64,000 bases of DNA from NCBI GenBank assembly GCA_963966185.1, contig CAWZYM010000006.1:652001-716000 (forward strand), given 5' to 3'. Below the pieces are notes generated by a model, which was given only the letters and a program-made list of their open reading frames with translations, was not told where the DNA came from and ran no database searches. This document shows, piece by piece, positions 46,983 through 57,692 of the stretch (its first letter is position 1; each line of letters begins with the position of its first letter). A program made the translations under genes and the position numbers. Origin of the DNA: Rhabditoides inermis (Eukaryota > Nematoda > Chromadorea > Rhabditida > Rhabditidae).

Positions 46983-49900
46983 CTCCCCCCTTATTCTCTA
47001 TTCTCTCTCTCTCTCTCTCTCTCTCTATTCTATCTCTTTATTGTCTCTATTTCTGCTTCCTTCTTCTCTTTCCACTAGCTCTCTATTCATTAGAGAGGGC
47101 GCGCAGCGCCCTCTCTCTTGGGTTAAAATAAGGCTCGCGCCAGAATTTTCAAGTAGCGATATCCAAAGATCATGTTAGCAACAATGTGAAGTCTTCCAAT
47201 TTATGTTAGTTAGATTCGCACGGTTCCATAGGGCATATCACTAATTGACGGCATCTTTGTATCTTTTCTCCGAAGGAAGTTATGAGCGATCTCGCGCGAA
47301 AGGCCAGCGTGTGGGTGGGTGGGTGGGTGGGTGGGTGTCGTTTCCAGTCACGCTAGCTGATAGCTAGCCCTCTGCTGACGGGCGAGCGAGAGAGCACGCG
47401 AGAGAGCACGCTGTTTGGAGAGAGACACATGCACTTTGGTGGCAGCGATCAGTAGGAATTATATAAGAGGAGAGAGAAAGAGAAAATGAGAGAACGAGAG
47501 AACGAGAGAAAGAGAGAAAGAGAGAACGAGAGAAAGAGAGAACGATATAACAAGAGAACTAGAGAACGACAGAAAGAGAGAAAGGGAGAAGAGAATGAGG
47601 GAAGGAGGGAAGGAGAGAACGAGAGACGGAGAGAACGAGAGAACGAGAGAAAGAGAGAACGAGAGAAAGAGAGAAAGAGAGAACGAGAGAAAGAGAGAAA
47701 GAGAGAAAGAGAGAACGATATAACAAGAGAACTAGAGAACGACAGAAAGAGAGAAAGGGAGAAGAGAATGAGGGAAGGGGGGAAGGAGAGAACGAGAGAA
47801 CGAGAGAACGAGAGAACGAGAGAACGAGAGTACGAGAGAACGAGAGAAAGAGAGAATGAGAGAAAGAGAGAACGATATAACAAGAGAACTAGAGAACGAG
47901 AGAAAGAGAGAAATGGCGAGGAGGGAAGAAGGGAAGGAGAGAACGAGAGACGGAGAGAAAGAGAGAAAGAGAGAACGAGAGAAAGAGAAAACGATATAAC
48001 AAGAGAACTAGAGAACGAGAGAAAGGGAGAAAGGGAGAAGGAGAGAAGGAGAGAAGGAGAGACGGAGAGAATGAGAGAACGAGAGAACGAGAGAACGAGA
48101 GAAGGAGGGAAGGAGAGAATGAGAGAATGAGAGAATGAGAGAAAGAGAGAAAGCGAGAACGAGAGAAAGCGAGAACGAGAGAACGAGAGAACGAGAGCAA
48201 GAGATAACAAGAGAACGAGAGAACGAAAGAACGAGAGAAAGAGAGAACGAGAGAACGAGAGAAAGTGATAACGATATAACAAGAGAACGAGAGTACGAGA
48301 GGAAGACAGAAAGGGAGAAGGAGGGAAGGAGGGAAGGCGAGAAGGAGAGATGGATAGAACGAGAGAACGAGAGAACAAGAGAACGAGAGAAAGAGAGAAC
48401 GATATAACGAGAGAACTGGAGAACGAAGGAAAGAGAGAAGGAGGGAAGGAGAGACGGAGAGAACGAGAGAAAGAGAGCGAGAGAAAGAGAGAACTAGAGA
48501 ACGAGAGAAAGAGAGAACAAGAGAACGAGGGAAAGAGAGGAGAGAAGGAGAGACCGAGAGAATGAGAGAATGAGAGAATGAGAGAATGAGAGAACGAGAG
48601 AAGGAGAGAACGAGAGAATGAGAGAACGAGAGAACGAGAGAACGAGAGAACGAGAGAACGAGAGAACGAGAGAACGAGAGAACGAGAGAAAGAGAGAAAG
48701 AGAGAAAGAGAGAAAGAGAGAGAAAGAGAGAAAGAGAGAAAGAGAGAAAGAGAGAAAGAGAGAAAGAGAGAAAAGAGAAAAAGAGAAAGAGAGAAAGAGA
48801 GAAAGAGAGAAAGAGAGAAAGAGAGAAAGAGAGAAAGAGAGAAAGAGAGAAAGAGAGAAAGAGAGAAAGAGAGAAAGAGAGAAAGAGAGAAAAAGAGAAA
48901 GAGAGAAAGAGAGAAAGAGAGAAAGAGAGAAAGAGAGAAAGAGAGAAAGAGAGAAAGAGAGAAAGAGAGAAAGAGAGAAAGAGAGAAAGAGAGAAAGAGA
49001 GAAAGAGAGAAAGAGAGAAGAGAGAGAGAAAGAGAGAAGAAGAGAGAAGAGAGAAAGAGAGAATGAGAGAATGAGAGAATGAGAGAATGAGAGAACGAGA
49101 GAACGAGGGAAAGAGAGAACTAGAGAACTAGGGAAAGAGAGAAGGAGGGAAGGAGAGGAGGAGAGGAGGAGAGAACGAGAAAACGAGAAAAAATATCGTA
49201 AAAATTCGAAATGAAATTGATGAAATAATGAGAGAAAAACGTGTATGAAGATGAGAGAGAAAATTTCTATGAAATTCAACAAAAGGACATATATTATCTT
49301 TTAAAAGTACTTCCGTAAAAAGTGTTGTTTGTGTTAACCTGATTCAAGAAAAGCGCATGCATATATTATTAATTTTTGAAAAATCAAATCGTAAACACCT
49401 GAACATGAAAACTAACACAAACTTGCTCTTTCAAAACGAAAAATGTTGAATTTAATTCCATGTTTAATTTTTTTTGACATTTTTACGCCTGTATATTGAG
49501 TTAAACATTCAAACAACATCACGATTAACATATTATTTTATTGATAAACCGTATATATAATAAATATTTCGTGTCCTCAAAAAAAACACTAAAGAAACAA
49601 AACACTCGTATTATTCTGAATGTTAGGTTTCTATATTCGTTTGAAAGAGCAAGTTTGTGTTAGTTTTCATGTTCAGGTGTTTACGATTTGATTTTTCAAA
49701 AATTAATAATATATGCATGCGCTTTTCTTGAATCAGGTTAACACAAACAACACTTTTTACGGAAGTACTTTTAAAAGATAATGTTCTTCTCTGTTTGTCC
49801 CTTCCTGTCTGTGAAATAACCACTTTTTGATTTCAGGTGTGGGCTTCAAGGTGGGCGGCGAGAGCGGCATCAACCATCTCGTCATGCAGGTGAGAAGAAG

Positions 49901-52900
49901 TCACCTGGATAGGCATGCACCTGTCTGCTTTGTCTAATTATAACATAGTACACCTATATACTACCGTTCAACCAACAAAAGCGCGTGAGTCAGAAGTTGT
50001 GTCGCAGGGTACTTAAGAAGTCGTTTCACCTGTCTACGTTCACTACATAGTTACAATAATCTTATCTGCCAAGAGATAGTAGAGACACAGTAACACACCA
50101 GGAAATGTACAATGCGGCAAATGTTGAGCTGATCCTAGGCTTTCTGTATCAAACATCTAGCTACTTATGGGTTCTAATTTTGTAATACATCGCTACAATA
50201 TACTACCGGAATTCCAATCAGCGAACAACCAACAACACTCTAAAAGTGCTTGTGAGTCAGAAGGCAGAAGTCAGAAGTTGTGTCGCAAAGCAATTTTGTT
50301 GATTGTAAGACACGCATTCTAATCGAAAATTGTGCCGAAAACACCAAAAGTCCAAAAGCTAACGGTGTTTTCTAAACATTCGAATGAGAACGTCGATGAG
50401 ATATGTATGAGCCTATATTGTAATTGTTATCTAGAATTTCAAGCGATTTACATGAAGCTAGTCTACAAAAACACTTGTTGTCTAGGCACATTTATCAGCA
50501 GGCTTGTGAAAGATCATCTCAAAAACAATCTCAGAGAATCAGAATCAGAATCAGAATGTTTATCTCGAATCAAGTAGCACAGTACAATTATGTAAATTAC
50601 GGCAAGGTTACGGTAAAATACAGTAATGCAACGCCTACTGCGAGTCCCAATAACAAGGATTTCGGTAGTCCCGAGGATGCGTACGTGCTATTGGTGGTGC
50701 ATGTCATCCCCTGCTTGCGGCTTCTGGGGAAGTTTCGATCTCGGCGGCGGTAGATCCGTGCTTCAACGATCGATCGCGAAGAGACGTCTCCGAGAGTTTC
50801 ATCGTCTTCGAGGATTCCTCTCCAGTCTCAATGCCGTAGATGTAGAGAGTAGCAAAAGCGAATACCAGTTCAGTTAGTGTCCTCCGCCGCACAGCATTGT
50901 TCAGGGGTCGGGGGAATAACAGGGGAAGGCACGCGACCGCACGCTGGCAGAGAAAAGAAAGGAATGAGTTTCATCGTCTTCGAGGATTCCTCTCCAGTCT
51001 CAATGCCGTAGATGTCTGTCTGTCGGAAAACAATCTCAGAAACGATTTAAAGCACTACGTACATGATGAAAATCGACAAAACACGAGTACATACATAATG
51101 TCCAGGCGCACTTCATGCTATTTCACATAAAATAACGTACACTACGGTACTAGTGAAACAAGTAATCAAAAGCTCCGAGTTTGCTTGTTTGTTCATGGGC
51201 ACACCAACAGTCGCTCTCACTATCTGTTCTCGTAATCTCTTCACGTCTCTAGCCGCACAGGAACAGACTTTTTCACAGACGTTTTCGCTAATAACAGACT
51301 TTTTCGCTAATAAAATCGCAGAGATTCCGTAATGTATTACGATGCTCTATCGATTAGCGATTTCTCCAGCGACTCGCTACCGTAACCCAAATCGCCAAAG
51401 TCAGCGATTTGACCGTCAGACTTTTTCGCTTGAAATTTTTAGCGAATCGCTACTTTTATCGCTGCAATTCCAATTCGCTGCGATTTGGTAGTTTCCGGAT
51501 TTTCGCAGATTTCGACGCAATTTTCAGTATTTTGATGTTTTATGTTGTATATCGTTGTTATTATTTCTGATACTTTTTCACAAATGCTATATTTATACTT
51601 TATAGTATCAAAAGGTAGTACGGTATTTGGAGCTTTCTACACACAAAATTACACAAGATCTCATGCATCAGCGGTTCGTTGGACGTTAAGCATCTGCTGC
51701 TTATACACATTATAAACAAATTATATAATCGAAAACAAAAAAAAACATGACATTTTTGCATTTGCGATAAGCTATTAGCTATTCACTGACAAACAGCATT
51801 ATCACGATTCCACAATCGCTGCGATTTTGAGCACCGGCGACTTCGCTATCGCTCTACATTCAGCGAAAGCGATTCGCTATCGCTGAGCAAAAAAGTCTGT
51901 CGGGCCCCTTACAAGGAAAAGAGGCGGGACCAATAGTTTCGATTGGTGGAGCTTATTTCTATGATTCTCGCGCGATCAACACACTCTCACACTGAATTAC
52001 GTGGAAAAAGAAAGACGCGGACAAACAAAAATCTTTCCACTAAAGGTGCGGTCAGTCTCTTCGAAAGCTATTCGGAAGTGTTTCGAAGGCATAGCAAGGC
52101 ATTCCGAAGTGTTCGGGGGTAATCGGGAGTGTTTCGGAGGCATTTCGGGAGTGTTCTGAGGGCTATTCGAAAGGCAGTTCCGAAGTGTTTTGGGGGCATT
52201 CGGGAGTGTTTCGAAGAGACTGACCGGTACTTAATGCATTTCTAACTTCAGGTGCACTACATGCACGCTGGCAGTGAGGGAGACGAGTCGGGCGTCACCC
52301 TTACCCATACAGAGGAGCCACAGGAGAAGCTGGCAGCGACCATGCTGCTGGTGACCGGGGGAGAGCTGCAGCCAAAGAGCACTGGTGGGTAGCCTCTCTC
52401 TCTCCCTTTCTATACTCTCTCTCTCTCTCCATTGCCAATTTAAAGTTTATATAGTTATGTAACCTTTGCCCTTTCCAGAATCCTTCGAGACGGCGTGCGT
52501 GGTGGAGGAGCCGGTCGTGCTGCATCCGTTCGCATTCCGCGCGCACACCCACAGACACGGCACCGAGGTCGCCGGATGGGTCGTCAGGGAGGTGAGGGCA
52601 CTCATTTCACTATCACATTTCATATATGCTTTATTCATAGCGGAATTAAATGACATTATCAATGGGTGAACATTGTTCACTGGACAATGACGTGAATGTG
52701 AGCTACGACAATTTGAGAATGTTGGTCTAACACATCTGACCGCGTTTGGAAGTCCTTCGAAGTGAAGTCGTATGCGGAAAATGAGCTGTGCGGGATGAGA
52801 CACAGCTCACATCTAGGAACTGAAATAGTCATGGTCACACCTCTATGTTTCAGAACGAATCCGCTCAAAGATCATATGAACTCGAATGGTCATGGTCAAT

Positions 52901-53402
52901 AATATGTATCTTGCAGGACGAAACCGGCCTAGCATTTAGAAACTCAAATCATCAAACAAAAGACGAATCCGTTCAAAGATCATAGAAACTCAAATAGTTA
53001 TCGTCAACTCTCTTACAGGACGACTCGGGCGCCGATCACATTTAGAAACTCAGATCATCAAACAAAAGATGAATCCGTTCAAAGATCATAGACACTCAAA
53101 TAGTTATCGTCAACTCTCTTACAGGACGACTCGGGCGTCGATCACTGGTCGCTGATCGGGCGGCGCGACCCGCAACTCCCACAGATGTTCCAGCCGGTAC
53201 ACAACGACAGTATGGTGATCACACAGGGAGACATGTTGGCGGCGAGGTGAGAGAGAGGGAGAGGGGGAGAGAGGGAGAGGGGGAGAGAGAGAGAGAGGAG
53301 GAAAGAGGGAGAGAGTGAGTGAGAGAGAGAGGGGAGAGAGAGGGGGGAGAGAGGGAGAGAGGGAGAGAGGGAGAGAGGGAGAGAGGGAGAGAGGGAGAGA
53401 GG

Positions 53403-53436
<34 letters not shown>

Positions 53437-53706
53437 AGGAGAGAGAGAAGGAGAGAGATGGAGAGAAGATAGGGAGAGAGAGAGGGGGAGAGAGAGAGGG
53501 ATGGAGAGAGAGGGGGGAGAGAGGGAGAGAGGGAGAGAGGGAGAGAGGGAGAGAGGGAGAGAGGGAGAGAGGGAGAGAGGGAGAGAGTTAGAGAGGGAGA
53601 GAGAGGGAGAGAGAAGGAGAGAGAGAAGGAGAGAGATGGAGAGAAGATAGGGAGAGAGAGAGGGGGAGAGAGAGAGGGATGGAGAGAGAGGGGGGAGAGA
53701 GGGAGA

Positions 53707-53750
<44 letters not shown>

Positions 53751-53893
53751 TCTTTAGATGCACGATGAGGAACGACGAGGACCGGGTGATCACCATGGGC
53801 CCGACTGGCGAGGACGAGATGTGCAACTTCTACATCATGTACTGGGCCGAGGAGGGAGAGACACTCAATGACAATCAGTGCTTCAGGTAAGGT

Positions 53894-53926
<33 letters not shown>

Positions 53927-54123
53927 TTCTCTCTCCTTCTCTTTTTTCTCTCTCTCACTCTCTCTCTCACTCTCTCTCTCTCTCTCTCTCTCTATCTCTA
54001 TCTCCTCAGATACCGTATCAAATTTGAACTCACCCGGTTCCCGCCACGAAAGCCCTTTTCAGCCCGGGCGCGCCCGAGTACTACTGGGCCAGCGAGGCGG
54101 GACTCAACCAGATCCCCAAGTAG
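45532..54123 (+). CDS. pghm-1: Peptidylglycine alpha-hydroxylating monooxygenase (PHM)
   Basis: Ten exons join to 321 aa: 45532-45621, 45836-45893, 45949-46036, 46816-46934, 49837-49889, 52252-52384, 52479-52591, 53125-53246, 53758-53886, 54063-54123. It is the first enzyme of neuropeptide C-terminal amidation: copper-, ascorbate- and O2-dependent hydroxylation of the terminal glycine in secretory granules. Residues 1-17 are a signal peptide. CuH ligands H62/H63 (HHILLFGC) and H118 (VHY) are present. CuM ligands are H183 and H185 (HTH) and M260, with the substrate tyrosine at Y264 (DEMCNFYIMYW). Mono-enzyme length; no lyase (PAL) domain follows, as in worms and flies, where PAL is a separate gene. 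Introns 4 (2.9 kb) and 5 (2.4 kb) carry a satellite and two mobile elements. Confidence 0.95.
47311..47337 (+). repeat. (GGGT)n tract, potential G-quadruplex
   Basis: About six GGGT units in a row occur on the sense strand of PHM intron 4, 120 bp before the GA satellite. Four runs of three Gs with one-base loops meet the strongest G-quadruplex pattern. Confidence 0.8.
47465..49187 (+). repeat. 1.7-kb (GAGAGAAM)n satellite in PHM intron 4
   Basis: It is built of 8-bp units GAGAGAAC and GAGAGAAA with GAGAGAAG, GAGAGAAT and GAGGGAAG variants. Three zones are visible: mixed higher-order repeats (47465-48590), mainly GAGAGAAC (48595-48680), and almost pure GAGAGAAA (48682-49015). A degraded edge follows. 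The landmark GATATAACAAGAGAACTAG, or a close variant, recurs near 47545, 47716, 47875, 47994, 48272 and 48393. The long Ser/Leu/Phe or Arg/Glu frames across it are repeat artefacts. Confidence 0.95.
49290..49786. mobile_element. Foldback MITE in PHM intron 4
   Basis: Two arms of about 145 bp (49292-49437 and 49639-49784) are near-perfect inverted copies. They begin ATTATCTTTTAAAAGTAC and end with its complement. About 200 bp of AT-rich DNA lie between. The arms are much better matched than those of the 1.7-kb element, so this insertion looks younger. A clear target duplication was not resolved. No transposase. Confidence 0.88.
50784..51016 (+). repeat. Direct repeat in PHM intron 5
   Basis: About 50 bp containing TTCATCGTCTTCGAGGATTC and CCAGTCTCAATGCCGTAGATG occurs at 50797-50845 and again, identically as far as read, at 50967-51016. 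A looser pair (about 49960-50010 and 50200-50285, around GAGTCAGAAGTTGTGTCGCA) lies in the same intron. Confidence 0.75.
52041..52234 (+). mobile_element. Acceptor-carrying TIR element in PHM intron 5
   Basis: It runs from TAAAGGTGCGGTCAGTCTC to GAGACTGACCGGTACTTAA. The inside is a minisatellite of TTCGGAAGTG / TTCGAAGGCA-like units, the same family as the element at 18362. It ends 17 bp before the acceptor of exon 6 (CTAACTTCAG at 52251). Confidence 0.82.
53245..53750 (+). repeat. (GAGAGGGA)n tract filling a PHM intron
   Basis: The whole intron 53247-53757 is GAGAGGGA/GAGAGAGA minisatellite. It contains a larger duplicated block of about 180 bp (53330-53500 and 53510-53690) that includes GATGGAGAGAAGATAGGGAG. 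The acceptor is CCTCTTTAG. Confidence 0.9.
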
Positions 54124-54600
54124 GGACGCGGTGACGTCATCCCCCATCCATCATCTTCCCATCTCTCTCCTATGCCGGTGTACCAGTTTTCCCACACATC
54201 CACATAGATTCTATATCCGCTCTCCCGGACGAAGAATAAACTGTTGATAACATCAATGTGTATAGAAACAGAAAAGTCTCATGAATGATAAAGATAATGA
54301 TTACAATTGTGATGAGGTCCATAGGATCTATAAGGTCTATAAAGCGTTTTGATTAACTTTGATTCAAAAAAGGACTAAAGTTCCCGCCATTTCTCCAGTT
54401 CAAATATGCCCGCACCATTCGCGCGCCATGGCTGTCTTGGCACCGGTCGCACGCACGCAATTTGGAATGTACTGTTACAATCCGTTATTGATGCTATGGC
54501 AATTTATCATGAAGCAAATCATATGAAACATGTACTACGTCCTATGTAAAGTGCTTGCGCACAATTGTGCTCCTGGAGAAATGGAAAGAACTTTATAGCT
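54124..54600. other. Convergent 3' region of PHM and GT14-A
   Basis: Besides the PHM poly(A) signal and a TGACGTCA palindrome at 54132-54139, nothing gene-like was seen. No clear AATAAA was found for GT14-A on the minus strand. Confidence 0.4.
54235..54240 (+). terminator. AATAAA poly(A) signal, PHM
   Basis: A canonical AATAAA (GAAGAATAAACTG) lies 112 nt after the PHM stop codon. No other signal competes nearby. Confidence 0.7.
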
Positions 54601-54749
54601 TCATATCAACCATTCTGGATGGGTGAGTTTGTGAATGGGCACTCCTCTGACTAGTTCGACTTGCGGGAGTTGGCTGTAGAGAGTAGTGTCGAAGGGGAGA
54701 GGGTGGAGCGAGCGGTGGCGGACCTCCTAGGAGAGAGGTTAGAGAGGTT

Positions 54750-54793
<44 letters not shown>

Positions 54794-54968
54794 GGAGAGA
54801 GAGAGAGACTACCTTGAGCATACAGAATAGCGCTGCGGGTTGGTAGTCAATGTACAACTTGTGGGCGACAAAGTGTGGCTGGCGGAGGAGGATCGCAACC
54901 GACTCCACTCCGAACACGCACGAGCCAGCGGAGAGACGACCTGGAACGCTCAACGCTCTCTCTCTCTC

Positions 54969-55004
<36 letters not shown>

Positions 55005-55477
55005 GCTCTCTCTCCAACAACTCCCAACTTGATCTGGATGAGTACGTTCAAATTGCACCAGAGCACCAGTCGAACCCACCATAGCACCAGTCGGGGTTCC
55101 ACTGCTGGTAGCGCGAGATGTAGTAGTTCCAGTCAGGTCGAACAAGATCGCGAGCCGATTGACTGGAAATTTGGTGGGGGGGATACACATTGTCAAATAT
55201 GTTCTGGTAACTGAGACTACGCAAGTCTAACCGATTATCCGGAAACTTGAAGAAGAGGGTGTATCAGCGACTCGCATTCACCTTCTCTAAGAAGTTTCGT
55301 CGAAACAACCCCACCCACACTCATTGAATCTTTACTTATTCGGTACGTTACTGTATTTTTAGTGCCATAATTGTAATGTGCTACTTAAATCCGATTCTGA
55401 TTCTGAACCCCTGAATCCCACCCACACCCTCGCTCTCTCCGTCCTCACGCAAGAGCCAGCGGCGAGACGACCTGGAA

Positions 55478-55517
<40 letters not shown>

Positions 55518-57657
55518 CTCGCTCTCTCTCTCTCTCGCTCTCTCTCTCTCGCTCTCTCTCGCTATCTCTCTCTCTCTCTCTCTTCAACAACTCCCAACTT
55601 GATCTGGATGAGTCCCCCCCCCCCACCCCAGCTCAGAAGTCTAACTGGTACCATCGAAAACTGGTACGTTCTCCAAGAAACCCAGTCAACTATGGTCACA
55701 CCCACACTCTCGCTCTCTCTCCGACCTCTGACCAGTGCCATCGGAAACTGGTTCATATGTATGGTCATTCTCTAGGAACTTCAAAGTATACGTAAGTACA
55801 CCCACACTCTCGCTCTCTCCGTCGTCTTTTTCCCGACAATTTTCCGCCACACATTGAACTGCCGCCCGTCGATGCCGCCCAAGACGGGAAGCGCTGGAAA
55901 AAAAAACGAGATCTGTGAATTTGTTATGAATTTGTAAATTGAATCGGTGAATTTTAGTATTTGTGTATAGATGTCCGTCGAGACGGGAAGCGCTGGAAAA
56001 TTCGGTGATAAAAGGAGATCGGTGAACTTTAGAATGTATGTCTAGATCTAGATGTCTCTCTACGCCGCACGAGACGGGGAACGCTGGAAAAAGGGTTACA
56101 TGAAAGGTGGTACGTTTGGATGTGCGCTCCATACTTGCTACGTGCGAAGAGGGTTTCCTTGACTCAATGGAGCAAAAGTGCAAAAGAGTCGCGGTAACAT
56201 TGAAAGGCTGCTTAGCTCGCGGCGCAAACGTTGTTCATTTTATGTAGGGTTTCCAATCAATCAGTCAATCGTTCATCCGGAATCGTTATATCTGAATATG
56301 ACAACACAATCATAATGATATGGAGCATACAGTAGTGCCTAAGATACTAGATACAAAGGCTAACGCCGGGGAAAGACAGATAGGCTGACGAGGTTAGTGG
56401 TGGGAAGACGGTACTTGATCGATAATCATTCCTGGACCATTAGAGTACCATTCTTGACGTGTAGAGCTCCTGGGCTTCCTTTGCTTCCATGCCAATTAGT
56501 ATTAGTATCTCCTCGCGCCATAGCTGCTTCCACATGAGGGTACTTCCCGCCGCCTCACTGGTTACTCGGGAAGGATTCTTGTCGATGACCGAACATTCGG
56601 CGGCGGAGGGGCAAAATGAGGACCCGACCGCACGCCGCGGGGGAAAGAAGAAGAATCCAATCCTTTTCACTAAAAGACGAATACACCTCCTAATAATTTG
56701 CAATCCCGTTAGGGGGCTAATAAGGTTTCCACAATGGAAGACATTCAGATTTCAGATTGTTATGATGATATAAAATATATAAGGAAAACGGACCGTTTCT
56801 ATTGCCGAGCACGGTGCCCCAGAACGCCTCGTCTGCCACCTCGGTGTCCTTCAGGAAGAGCAGCAGGTCTCGCACGACAGAAGAGTTGCTGAAGTAGCGG
56901 TCAGTCTCTTCAAACTACTTTGAACTGCCTCCAAACTACTCCCGATATGCGATTTGCCTTCGAATTACTGCAAACGGCTCCAAGCTACTTCGAAATACTT
57001 CGAACTACTGTCTAACCACCCTAATGACTCTCGTGTAAAGAGTGGAACTCATTTGCGGGCCCACTATATGGTTTTCGTATTTAGGCCTACGAGTACTTAC
57101 CATATCTTGTCAGCCGCGGCTCTGGGCACCAGCGATGACATGGACGCTTTGAGAAGGGGAAGAGGAGAGTCGGCGAGCTGAGAGTGCTTTACGATTTCGG
57201 ATTTCGGATGTAAGATGTCAGAGATCATCCGCTTATCCGGTTTCGTAATAGATGAACATGACATCTCGCAATCACAACAATGGAACAAAATGATGGAATG
57301 AAGATGAAGGGACGCATACAGTAGAGCTAGGATCTTGGTAGGCTAATGCTGGAAACTCTGATATAGATTAATATTTATATATAACATGGAGTGACGCAAA
57401 TACCAACCACTGTTTGCGTCCTATCCTATCACTGTGCATGTGATGTCATCTTAGTTGTTAACAATTCCAGATAAACACTTGAACTTGTGAGGAGAACTAT
57501 GACATTGTGACTAGCTCACCTTCTTGTCAACTAGCCGGTCCGCTTGATAGTCAGTGATCTCTACATTGACAGCTCCGTTCATTGCCTTGAACGCTCGCAC
57601 CATCTCCAGATTCGTCCGGAGGGGAACGTCCACTCCAGAGAGGTACTGAACCGACAG

Positions 57658-57692
<35 letters not shown>

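Noticed and set aside
47311..47337. Telomere-like tract
   Set aside because: The unit is GGGT, not the nematode telomere unit TTAGGC, and it lies inside an intron.
47449..49282. Long frames rich in Ser/Leu/Phe or Arg/Glu across the GA array (309, 262, 214 aa)
   Set aside because: An 8-bp repeat has few stop codons in several frames. The products are pure repeat translation with no domain.
53119..53826. 235-aa minus-strand frame
   Set aside because: It is the antisense of PHM exons 8-9 plus a GAGAGGGA minisatellite. The sense strand carries conserved copper-ligand motifs.
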